Assembly: GCF_000182925.2 (NCBI RefSeq)
Contig: NC_026505.1
Span: 1,178,001-1,242,000, forward strand
Length of the DNA: 64,000 nucleotides
Source: Neurospora crassa OR74A
Lineage: Eukaryota; Ascomycota; Sordariomycetes; Sordariales; Sordariaceae
Reading direction: 5' to 3'
The notes beneath the pieces are model-generated. The model was not told where the DNA came from, searched no databases, and saw only the letters and a program-made list of their open reading frames with translations. The translations under genes and the position numbers were made by a program. Positions within the stretch are counted from its first letter, which is position 1. Each line of letters starts with the position of its first letter. This document shows, piece after piece, positions 48,480-58,786 of this stretch.

Positions 48480-49740
48480 CAAGCCGTATTATAACGGATA
48501 TTATTAGAATAAATACCCCTCACTACCTCCCTCGCTTATTAGCGCGCCCTTCTTATTATCTCCTCTTCGACTAATATTAACACTCTCGTTTCCTTCCTCG
48601 AATGTATAGCAATAAAATTATAAAGCCCGGTTACCGCATACACAATCTAGACCTACTTCTTCATAGAGTATTCAATAGGCGCGATCTATATAATTTTCTA
48701 CCTTCTTTTTATAAGACTAAAGATTTACTTAATAATAATACGAATACGAGTATAACGTAAATTATATAGCTCCTTTACTATTTCTGGGGGTTTATTTGTA
48801 TTTCTCTAGTTTTATAAATAATATTTAATATTCGAATAGGGAATTATAATCCCTAATCTAATCCTAAACCCTATATCCATTATATAATATCGTAACTCTA
48901 GTATACAAAAAAATCTTCCGAACGCGTAAATATATAGCAAAATATTATTTAAAGACCCCTCTACTCCCGCTAATATATATATAAAGGTATAATCGAACTT
49001 TACGACGGTAAAGACGTTCTATATAAGGTTACCTTTTCGATTACAATATCTCTATTACTACTGTAGCGGTACGTAAGTAGTAATATAAGTCCTATTAATA
49101 GTACTAATATAATTATTAAAAGAGTTAAGTATAGGGTCTAATTTAATATTAGGGTCTAAATAATCGTCTTCTAATAACCTTATATACTCTTAATAGAGTA
49201 TAACGAATCTAAGCAGTAGATCTTTAATAATAATACTTATAGTACTCTAGCTAATTTAGAATTTATATACTATAACCCGCTAAAATTCGGCGTATACTAA
49301 TATATATAATATTACTATTATTTTTTAATATATAGTCTAGTATTTAATCGCTTCTATATTATAAATTTAAAGCTATCTTACTAGTATATCGAAGGTATAT
49401 TAATCTATACGAAAGAGGTCTTTAAATTAGGTTTTAAAACTACGGTATATAGTATCGGCCAGCTCTCTAGTATATATTGGGCTACCTAGGTATATAGGAG
49501 TAGGTAATTTACATATATTATTTTTAGTACTAAGGAGAACGTGGATTGCATTTACTATAGTAAAGGTAAAAGTAGCTTAATTAGTACTATCTATATCGAC
49601 TTTTACAATAGGATATATATAATTAATTTATATAGAGAATATAGTAGATAATCGTTCCTAATACCCTATACCGAAATATCCTAAAATATAATAGAACCTT
49701 ATTTATACCCCGGGACTATATTAATTCAATTAGATTTTTA
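48480..49740 (-). pseudogene. Decayed PIF/Harbinger (DDE_4-type) transposase
   Basis: The minus-strand frame runs without frameshift from about 49680 to 48600. It reads LGSPIYTRELADTIYRSFKT, then FKDLFRID*YTFDIL (HTH-side conserved segment), FQISQST-like FYISQST positions, and NNYISTINRTY for the first catalytic block G-IDGTH. YCNRKGNLI follows, then NVFTVVKFDYTFIYILAGV and YYIMDIGFRIR for the second block. The third block is KELYNLRYTRIRIIIK*IF, where ELFNLRHxxxRNxIERxF is expected. The first acidic residue is Asn and the last is Lys, so two of three catalytic residues are lost through G-to-A type changes, in addition to many stops. Confidence 0.82.
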
Positions 49741-50081
49741 TCTTTTTGCACCGTTTATACGCGCTAGTCTATACAAACAGTCTGTACGAACTCTACGAGG
49801 GTGGTCTGGAGACCTTCGTTAATTTTGGCAGAATTAGGCGTGTAGAGTGCTCAATACTATAAAAAAGTAGAGATCTCTAACCCGTACTGGAAGGTGATGA
49901 GCGCCGTATTAGCGTAGTACGAAATTTGGCACCCTGGTTCGTGCAGAAACTCGTCAGAACAGCTTTTGGTGTGAAAACGCTGCTAAATCTGGTCAAGTCT
50001 GTTTTTTAAATCAGTCTTGGCGACCAAAAAGCCAACTTTTACCTCTGCACGACCCGGATGTGCAGCCAGCCGATCAGGGCC

Positions 50082-50378
50082 TTAGGGTGTTGTTATGCTC
50101 TTCCTTCCCTTTTCAAGGCTTCAAGGTTTCAACTGCAACGCCGGGGTATTTTATGCCGCACCACTTTTGCTTGATGTGACCCCATGAGTCGAACATCTTT
50201 CCACCAGTAGGAACACAAATTCCGGCCCCTGGAATTCCGAAAGATACCCGGCGAGAAAACATATAATAGCTTGCCTATATTCCCTCGCTCATGGGCAACA
50301 TGGGGGCCATACTTATCATAACCTCCATCTCCTTCTTCTCTCACCCGCCACGTCCAGGTTTCGAGTCATCAAGACAAG
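50082..50378. promoter_or_regulatory. Promoter of the small secreted protein gene
   Basis: This is GC-normal host sequence directly after the transposon end. A TATA-like atataatag at 50261-50269 lies about 118 bp upstream of the ATG at 50379, the same spacing as in two neighbouring genes. The transposon inserted about 300 bp upstream of this gene, so it may separate the promoter from older upstream elements. Confidence 0.55.
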
Positions 50379-51297
50379 ATGCAGCTTCTAGCCATCGTTT
50401 TTCTCCCCGTTGTTCTATTCGCCACTCAGGCTGCTGCCGCAACATGGTATTTCCTGCGCTATGACACCCCCTCCGGAGCCAAGTTCACTGCCTTCAGTGG
50501 ACAAATGGTCATCCCAACTCTTCCCAAAGCGGCAGTTTACTATCTCTGGCCGGGCCTACAACCGACCGACAACAGCGGAGTTTACCAGAATGTGCTTGAC
50601 GGACGAAGCGGCACTTGGTGGTTTGGATCTGGATGGTGTTGTTCAAACCCTTCGCTACCCTGGGGAGGCGGGTTCAACACGTATGCGGGAGAGACGATCA
50701 GCTTCTCGAATGTGTTGAACAGTGATGGGAGCGGATGGACTACGACGACGAAAAGGGGCACCAATGGCTCACCCGTAACCAACACTTTTGCTCTTGGTGA
50801 GTCTAGGAGGGAAAGCCTACTCTGAGTCATAGGCAGAGTGATGGTCGAGATGGCTGTAAGTGCTGATACTCTTGACTTTTATAATAGCCAGCAAATCTTT
50901 CAACCAAGCTATTTTTGCCATTGAACTGTAAGTCTTGTGTCTGGCAAATTCGTATAAAGGAAACTGAAGTCGCAATTTAAGGTACTAATCTTTCCAAAGT
51001 TACGATGTGGCATGGAATTTTGGGCCCTTGACATTCGAAAACGTCAAAATTGTAAGTACCATTTTGAGCGACGGAATTGTGGGCTTTCACTCTCAACAGA
51101 AAGGCTTGTCGTAAGTGCTAACTTACCTACCCGACCGACAGGTTGCGACGGGAAGCACGAGCACGGCGTGGTGCACGGGAAAGCCAGCAAACTATAACTC
51201 GGCCACAAAGTATACCATTTCCGGAGCGAGGGCATCAGTGAGCGGTACGACTGTCACTTGCACCATTGACTCGGTGGTTTTGCAAGGCCCTGCATGA
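50379..51297 (+). CDS. Small secreted protein of unknown function
   Basis: Four exons: 50379-50796, 50888-50927, 51000-51051 and 51142-51297; phases close to give 221 residues. Residues 1-20 (MQLLAIVFLPVVLFATQAAA) form a clean signal peptide. The mature protein starts ATWYFLRYDTPSG and holds YYLWPGLQP, GVYQNVLDGRSGTWWFGSGW and WGGGFNTYAGETISF, then after the introns SFNQAIFAIELYDVAWNFG and a Thr/Ser-rich end TVTCTIDSVVLQGPA. It has few Cys, many aromatic residues and beta-strand-like alternation, which suggests a secreted beta-sandwich protein, perhaps carbohydrate-binding; this is inference only. No catalytic motif is recognised. The two middle exons are only 40 and 52 bp. It converges with the GH31 gene, with stops about 230 bp apart. 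Confidence 0.75.
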
Positions 51298-51530
51298 TAG
51301 CAAAGAATGACGTTCGTTCTCGGATTCGAGTATTATTTGCCCCTTGACAGCCTCACTCAGTCTTCACTCAGGTAAAAGGCCTGGCCTGATAGCAGGAAGC
51401 GGGAACATCTTCATCATGATTATTCATTCATTCATGCTAGAGTACATGGGTACTTCTGCGTACATTTTTCCACATTGCAGCAAGAAACCTCCCTCATCAA
51501 TCATACCTAGAAGGTAGTCATCGGCCGTTA
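51298..51530. other. Convergent 3' region between the secreted protein and GH31 genes
   Basis: A 233-bp tail-to-tail spacer, including a tcattcattcatgc repeat near 51420. It must contain both polyadenylation regions. Nothing else was seen. Confidence 0.5.
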
Positions 51531-54393
51531 TTATTCATAACACATTTTTTTCACTATACCACCAGTACCCTCACAGAGAACAGCTGTGCAGGCCTGGGTC
51601 AATGGGATGTTGACATCCACGCTCTTCTTCCCCAAGGCGCCGACGACGGTGATGTTGGTGATCTTCACATCCGTTTTGAATCCAAAGTCGCCATTGACAG
51701 TCAGAACACCCAAGGCATACTTAAACTTGATGTTTGTCACACCCTGTTGCTCCAAGCTGACTCCATCATCAAGGTAAAGCTCACCCTCGGCAGTAAGGTC
51801 CTTACCGACCGCGATGATGAGCTCAAAGTCCTGCTTGCGAAGTTCGGTGGTGGTCATGGCAGACTTGGCCCGAAGAGGAACGATGACGCCACCGCGGAGG
51901 TAGAGCGGGATGTCAGTCAAGCTCTGATCCTTGACAGTGACGGTCCTCCCCTTGCCATGAACGACGTCAAGGGTGTACCAATCGTAAAAAATATCGTTAG
52001 GAAGGTAGACATCAACGCTGGTCGAGTTCTCCTCAGTGACGGGGGCTACAAGGAGACCGGGACCGTAGAAGTACTGATGCTGGAGGCCAAAGGTGTTCGC
52101 GTCATTGGGATAGAGGTAGAACATTGGGTTAATCATGGGAGTACCATCAACGGACTGCTTGTATTGGGCAGTGTAGATGTAATCGAGCAGGCGATAGCGG
52201 ATATCGATGGCCTTGCGGGCGGCCTCAGCCACGATCTCCCAACGGTAAAACTCCTGGCTGATGGAAGGTAGGTACTCGTTATGATTACGGTAGAAGGGGG
52301 AGAAGGCACCCAGCATGGCCCAACGAGCGCAGAGCGACTCGGTTGTGTTCCCGCCGAATCCGCAGACATCAGCGCCCACCATGGGGATCTGGTAGATGGA
52401 AGCAAACGCCATCATTCCGTAAATGCTCTCACGGTAGTGTTGCCAGTCAGCAATGTTGTCACCGAGCCACTTGCCAACCGAGTGGCCAGCGCCAGCAAAA
52501 GTGGAGCGGGTGATGATGAAGGGGCGGAGGCCAGGGCGGCGGGCAAGCATAGCCCCGCGGGACTGGATCGACATCATGGTGCCGTAAAGGTTGTGAACAT
52601 CATATTCGGCCAGGCCATTCTGGTGGATGGTATCGGTGTTCACAGTCTTGTTGGAGAGACCGCCCTTGTCGGCGTTCCATGAATCCATGTAAGCAGCCTT
52701 GTTGTGAATTGAATACTTGGGGAAGAGGAGGTCACGGCCAGGGAGACCAAGCTGCTTGCCAGCAGTAATGCTAGCTTCCACAGTCTCCTCGCGCTTGGCA
52801 ATAAGAATGTCACTCTTGACAGGAGCCTCAATGGTCAAGTCTTTCTTCTCCTTGCATTCAGTTCCCTCGGGCTGGAAGACGCAAGGCCATCCAGGGAGCT
52901 CCCGGGGAGGTGTCCTTACGGCAGGAGGCTCAGGCGGGTAGCCGATGGCGGATTTCTCGGGGTCATTGCAAGGGAAGAAGCAAGGAAAGTTGGAGGGCTC
53001 GTTCATGTCAATCCAGAGACCATCAATGTTGATACCAGAGCTCGCAGAGAAGAATTCAGTGAACTGGCTGTCCCAGTACCTGGATATGTTGGCCGAGAAC
53101 CAGTCGGGGAAGACTGAGACACCTGGCCACACGACACCTTTGTAGATGGAGCTATCATTACGCTTGAGGAAGACGTTTTCTTCAATGCCTTTCGTCAAAG
53201 CAGGGTTTTCAGGCCCCTCTGCCGCCGACACGGCAGGGTCGACCATAACAATATACTTCTGGTCGTTCTCGTGAAGGTGGCCGATCAACTGCCTCATCGT
53301 CGAGAGGGGGAAACGCTGAGGATCCAGAGTAAAGACCCTTCTGCGGTCCATGTAGTCGATATCGGTCCACATAGTTTCAAGCGGGATGCTGGCCTTGCTG
53401 TAGTTATAAACCACCTCAGCAACCTCGAAGGCATCCTGGTAGCCGTAACGGCACTGGTGTAAGCCGAAACCCCAGTATGGCATCATGGCAGGGAGCTTGG
53501 TGATCTCGGCATATTGCTTAGCAACCTCGATCGGGCTAGGGCCAGCAACGAAGTAGAAGTCAACGACACCCCCAAGGGAGTTGTACTCGAGGTATTGACC
53601 GGAGCGGCTGTCCTTGTCAATGACGACGTCCATACCATTGGAGTTGAGGAACAAGACACCGTGGCTGCCACTCTTGCGGTGCTCGTAGTAGACCGGGTGA
53701 TTGCCGTAAAGGTTCGCTCCGTTGGGGGTGGAGTAGGCATCCTGAGACCAGAAAGTCCGGATGTAGTTGGTGGTGTTGAGGCGGAAAGAGTCCGAATGCT
53801 CACCAAGACCGTAGAGGTTTGGGTTGTTGGGCAGCTTGGTACGAAGACGCAGGTACTGGGACTCGAAAACCAGGGAAGCGGCTGAAGTATCGAAGAGAAC
53901 CTCACCCGTCTTGGCGCGAGTGACGGCGAAGGAGAAAGGGCTGGTCTTGTAGGTGAACTTCAGGGCGGACTTCTTGGAGTTCGCACCCTGAGCTGCCTGC
54001 GGGCGAGGGAAGATAGATTCAGGGATCTGATACACATCGTTCGTGGCATCTTGGATCTTGACGTGCAGGCGGTTGTCTAACACATGAATTATCCTTGTTA
54101 GCGCCTCCCACCTGTTTAGTTCTTCATTCAGTAATTGTTTTAGTCAACTCACCTGTCTCGTATGTCACCTCAAGGACGAGGTTATCCAGGTCAGTGCCGT
54201 AGGTATTGCATGCCTTCCCGGCAAGCTTGAGCTCCGCCGTCAAGCCATTGGCGTTCGTCTTGACGTTCGTAGCCTTGTAGCCGGGACACTTGGCCAACGA
54301 GTTGTTGTTGATGGCGCGACTGGCCTGTGGAAGGGCGGCAGAGCAGACTGAAGCCAGCAGCCCGAGGGCCGCGAGACGAGATCCTGCAAACAT
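51531..54393 (-). CDS. Secreted GH31 alpha-glucosidase
   Basis: Two exons, 54393-54153 and 54076-51531 (76-bp intron), encode 928 residues. The N-terminus [19 protein letters not shown] is a signal peptide. The GH31 N-terminal beta-sandwich region follows ([20 protein letters not shown]). The catalytic barrel has WTDIDYM, the nucleophile motif [11 protein letters not shown] (D437), [20 protein letters not shown] with the acid/base D620, and [12 protein letters not shown]. The family usually hydrolyses terminal alpha-1,4-linked glucose from maltose, oligosaccharides or starch, outside the cell. Length and the inserted segment after the nucleophile (about residues 445-500) are normal for fungal enzymes. 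Several NxS/T sites fit secretion. The first in-frame ATG is used; codons before it lack an ATG. On the sense strand a TATAAG lies at 54523-54518, about 125 bp upstream, with a CCAAT box beside it. No clear AmyR-type CGGN8CGG site was seen. Confidence 0.95.
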
Positions 54394-56018
54394 CCTGTAA
54401 TGTCCGGCTGCTTGGTGCTTGGTGTCACAAACACACAAGAGAGAGAGACTGCGATCCGGAGAGATGTTACTCTGAGTCTCCCCTCACACAAGAGCCACGG
54501 AAGGCAGCATGCTCTTACTTATACCAATTCCATCTAGACCAGGCGCATCGTCACCGAGCAGGGGGTTCTTGAGCAAGTAACACCATCACTTTCCCGACCC
54601 GGCAAATCAGGAAAGGATCGGCCAGTATGTACCGATAGTCTGGAGACCATTGGAAGCTGCAAGTTGGGGAACCTGGGGAATCCGAGGGCAACGCAAGGAA
54701 CCATTCCGGGAGCTGCCTTGGAAGCCATTATAGACCTAGAGAACCTTGGATTGCTATGCCGAAGATTCTCAATCCGTACCATTTCTCCGCATTCAATCAT
54801 ACGCTACTCCGTCGTGGGGCTTTCACTAACGTAAAAGCACCAACTCACAGACCGCAAAGGTTTGTGGCGTGTCGAATCCCACGATAGATCCCGAGCCAAC
54901 CCTGTGTCGGCATCATGTCGGTCTTGCAAAGGCTCTGAGCGAGCCCATTGCTACGGCCAAGCACGACTAGTTGGGAGGTGGTGAAGAAAAGCATCAGTTA
55001 GGCGAAGCACAGGCGGTCAACATGTGAATATGAAGTCGGGGTAAACTCTGATCACTTACCTTTTTCTATGTGCGTGTTGCTCTCTGGCTGGCCGGGGAGT
55101 TTGCTTTCTCCAATTTCACCAATGCCCCAGGCTTTCCCCAGTTTTGCCTTCCCCATCCCGCGCTGTCTACCCCTTGCTCTTCTCCGCACATGTAGATTTT
55201 TCCGGGGAAAAAAAAGGCCAAACCCCATCAAGACGGTTGGGGGGTAGCATCCCAGGTGGGACTAATGGCTGACCCATGTTCCTCAGGAAAGGCCCGAATG
55301 TTGGATGAAAAACCATTCAAGGTGTTGGATTACGGTCGGAGTTGGAGCCTGTAAGCTTGGATCTGATCGGGCTAAACTCCGACCGTAGTTGCGGGGTTTG
55401 CTAGAAAGCTGGTTGAGGTCGGGATACCGAGATTCAGATCAACAACACCAAGCCCATACGTAGTCAATTCGGCACTCAAGGATAAACTTATCCAGCCTTT
55501 TTGGAACCCAGTTTGCGGCCGCTGAAGAACATGGAAACCATATCTGAGGTTGTCGAACGGACGGTAGACGGCTTTAGTATCCCAAATCAGCAGGTGGGAA
55601 ATCTCGCGCTCGGGGCACCTTTGTAACTACCCGCACATTAGTCAGTACATTCTCTTGTTGGTGAGTTTATCAAGTCAACCGATACCTGGCGTAAAGCGAT
55701 TAAATCTTTTACAAGCTGCCTTTTACAGAAGCCATGTCATCTATTCTCTTGGGCTTATCACCCTTCCAGGGATACACAAACCATACGGCCGCGGGCGAAG
55801 AACAATACCAGTCAACTTCTGTTGACCTCATGTTGCAAGTCGAACTGCGCTGCAGCCTAGACAATGATAACTCCAGCAACTCTCTGATTATGCTTATACC
55901 GTACCCATATGCGCCGCCATGCTTCTTTTTCCTGTGACCCAATGAATGCCATGATCCCGGAAATAACAATAAGGAAACAACATAGTACGAAATGACTTTA
56001 GTTCAAATCCTCCCACAA
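54394..56018. promoter_or_regulatory. GH31 promoter and intergenic region
   Basis: On the minus strand it contains the GH31 TATA-like box (54518-54523) with an adjacent CCAAT motif at 54524-54528, and a CTGGGG at about 54670 that fits the CreA consensus SYGGRG. A good splice-donor sequence aaggtaagt on the minus strand near 55059 could belong to an upstream leader exon, but no partner was established. No protein-coding gene is supported in the 1.6 kb. Confidence 0.45.
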
Positions 56019-58786
56019 TTAGTCGACATCCATACCGTCCGAATCCGGCGCCGATAACGCCACGGTGATTGATGGATCCTCATCCTCTTTCTTCGTACTT
56101 TCGGCAGCAGTGGAGGTTTGATTCGCGTTTCTATCGGCGGGCATAGCTGATCCATTTTGCGGGCAGAGCCTATACGTGTCGTCCTCGATCCGTTCAATGA
56201 TCCCTTCATCAAGCGCCCATTGTGCTAGCAGGGGATCCACACCCATGCGATCAGCCTCTCCCTTTTCCATATGTCGACCGACATGTTCTGTCCACTCATC
56301 CCATGACCCGGCGCCCTCAAAAACGCTCTTACAGTCGGGTTTGGGACAAGACGACCGTTGAGGGGGTTGCCTGCGCGTTACTAGACATGATGCTTGCATC
56401 TCCTTCACATGCGCCTCCCACTCAGCGAGAAGTCCTGCCTCCGGCTTGCTACCGGGCTTCTTGAGGATCGGCGGCGCATGCATTCGTCGCAGGTGCTGCG
56501 TAAATAAATCTTTGCGGTTGAACTCATTACCTTTGCCATCGGCGCTGCTTTGAGGACACGCCGAGCACCGATAATATTGCAGGCACAGGTGCTGAGAGGC
56601 TATGTGACGCTTCCACTCATTCTTGGACCCGAACGTGCTTGCACACCCGGCGAAGGAGAAAGCACACGGGAACGGCCGCGTGTGAGCAGCTGCGATATGC
56701 TTGCGGAGCGAAGACGAGTCCTTGAATGGCGCATGGCTACAGTGGCTACACCGCGTCTCTTGCTTCGACACTTGTTTCTGAAGCGGCCTCCTCCCTGTTA
56801 TAATCCTTGGGCTTTCACTGGAAACCTTGCCGTTGACCCCTCCAATCTTGGCACGAGGGGTGCTATAGGGGACACCGCCGTAGTGAATCTCATCCATAAC
56901 GGCGTCATTCACTTCGGAGGCATCGGGTTCTTCAGGATGCCTAACTGCAATACTATCTCCCACCCTGTTGCTTTGTGCGTGGAGATCGCTCAGCATCTTC
57001 AACTGTTCTGCCGCTTCTTTCATCTCGTCGGAATCTTCTGCGTCGTCCTTGGCCTTGGGACCGGGGGTCTGGACTGGAGGGCCAGGAGTGACGGGAACAG
57101 CCCCGTTGGGTGTGGGAAGCGGGACCCGGTGATCCTGCCGTGGTTGGTTCTCCTGTGTAAGGGAAGAGTATTGGCTCGTGTGGTCTCGCCGGTTCAGAGA
57201 CGGGCTAACTGCAGCAGCCTCTCGTGCTTCTAGCAAAATGCGGCCATCTTCGAAGTCCTTGGTCATTGGTTGGCCGTTCGCAGCAGACTTGACGAGTCGC
57301 TGGTACAGATGAATCATGTTGTGCGAACTGATATATCCCAAGAAGCAGCAGACCTTGTCGTGCTGGACGATGTTCCATATCGAGAGCGGCATCGATATCA
57401 AGAGCATAGTAGGAGGCCCGAGGAACATGCCCTCCACCGTGATTTTGGAGGCAACGGACGGAGGATTTTGGAGCCACTGGTGGAAGAAGCCCATATCTGC
57501 GCTCGCATCTCCCACGAATGTGGTACACACTAACACTCTGCTGCTCTCCTCGAAAGTAAGGTCAGCCACTTCTGTGGCGCTGAGCGGCTGGTCATCCCGA
57601 GTCGACCTCCAGGCGTCCCCATCCACGTCAGCAGATTGGGGAGGCGACTGCAGCTGTGCAACTTCTTTCTTCAAGGGCCCAAGCACAATATCGCGCCCTT
57701 TGGCGGGAGTCAAGGTGAAGGTTACAGGGACTCTCTCGGGCGGAGCTAACTTGGCTGTTCCATTGACCATCTTGGCAATGGCTTGGGCGCTCTCGTGTTG
57801 CCGCAGTGTAATCATCTCATCGAGCAGCTTCTGAACGCTGAAGGGACGCCCACTGGCAAGCTTGGCAAGAGCATCAGCCAAGGTAGCCGTGAAAGAGCGG
57901 GGTCCGGCCTCTCTTGAACTCTGTTCTGGCGTGTGCGCGGCGATGACCTGTTTGGTACCGTGACTCCCAGCGGGAGGCGAATCCTTAATGGCACAGGTGT
58001 CTAACAGGAGCAGGATCTCGGGCTGGGCGTCTTCGAACAGACATCTAACACCGTCCCACTTGAGCTTGGCAGCGTCGTCGCGAGCGTTACTGCACCCGTA
58101 ATGTCAGCCTGGGAAACAGGGGCGATGCTGTAAGCAAAAGGGTCAACCTACCAGGCCCAATAAAGGTGATTGTCTTGACCGACAAAACCATGGCCGGCGT
58201 AATAGACAATCAAGAGGTGATCAGGACCGGCGTTTTCCAAAAACGACGCCATCTGGTAGCTTAGCTTGATGCTGGGGTTCGGCACGGTAGGAATGACCCA
58301 TTTCTCGGTGCTGTAGTTGTACCGATCCCGAAACACCTTTTCCAAGAGCAGCATGTCTGCCTCAACACTGAGGTCCTCCTCCCATCTCAGCATGAGTACG
58401 GACACGCTCCGGTGGGGAACAAGTTGCTCCTTAACCATCTTGATGTACATGGCAGCATCTTGGAGATGTCTCGCATAGGCCTCGAACTCTCCACGTTCGG
58501 TAAGCGGTGCGGACTGCGCAGCCTGCTGTGCGGGCGACACGAGTGGTTCGGCTGGCGGGAAGTGCTGCTGTGAAGAGGGAGATGATTAGCAGGGGAACGG
58601 TAGTGGAATCACAAGGCTACTAACCTGGTCCTGAGGGAAGGACTGTGCTGACGGCTGGCCCTGAGCCTGAACCTGAGCCTGGGCTTGGGGCTGAGGCTGA
58701 GGAGGACTTGTCGATGGAACGGCGGATTGAGCTGGGGCATCGGAAACCTTGGGAGCCAGTCTCCTCCGCTTCGATGGAGGGTCCAT
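56019..58786 (-). CDS. Caspase-like domain and C2H2 zinc-finger fusion protein
   Basis: Three exons: 58786-58625, 58567-58152 and 58089-56019 (introns 57 and 62 bp), 882 residues. The start follows a good context (acaaaATGG) and gives MDPPSKRRRLAPK, a nuclear-localisation-like cluster, then a Pro/Gln repeat (residues 30-54). Residues about 80-300 resemble a peptidase C14 caspase-like domain: LLIVYYAGHGF with the His at 180, then YWACNARDDAA and ILLLLDTCAI with the candidate catalytic Cys225. A linker follows, then four C2H2-type motifs: C640/C643/H657/H662, C668/C675/H688/H693, C701/C704/H725/H730 and C774/C779/H795/H799. The acidic tail ends DSDGMDVD. Classic metacaspases have DxCHSG; here it is DTCAI, so peptidase activity is not certain. 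The combination suggests a nuclear or nucleic-acid-linked signalling or cell-death protein; that role is inference. No membrane segment or NLR part is present. Confidence 0.85.

Larger units (their letters stand above)
46305..50081 (+). mobile_element. PIF/Harbinger-like DNA transposon, RIP-mutated
   Basis: A 3777-bp element whose ends are perfect inverted repeats beginning GGCCCTGATCGGCTGGCTGC (23 bp identical, similarity for about 37 bp). It is flanked by TTA on both sides (46302-46304 and 50082-50084), the target duplication typical of PIF/Harbinger. Like that superfamily, it carries two genes: a Myb/SANT-like protein (plus) and a DDE_4-type transposase (minus), facing each other with a minisatellite between them. 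Both are full of RIP-type stops. The outer 100 bp at each end and the flanking host sequence keep normal composition, so the whole AT-rich block here is this single element. Confidence 0.9.

Noticed and set aside
54860-54900. tRNA-like T-arm (gtgtcgaatcccac)
   Set aside because: No D arm, anticodon arm or acceptor pairing could be built around it on either strand.
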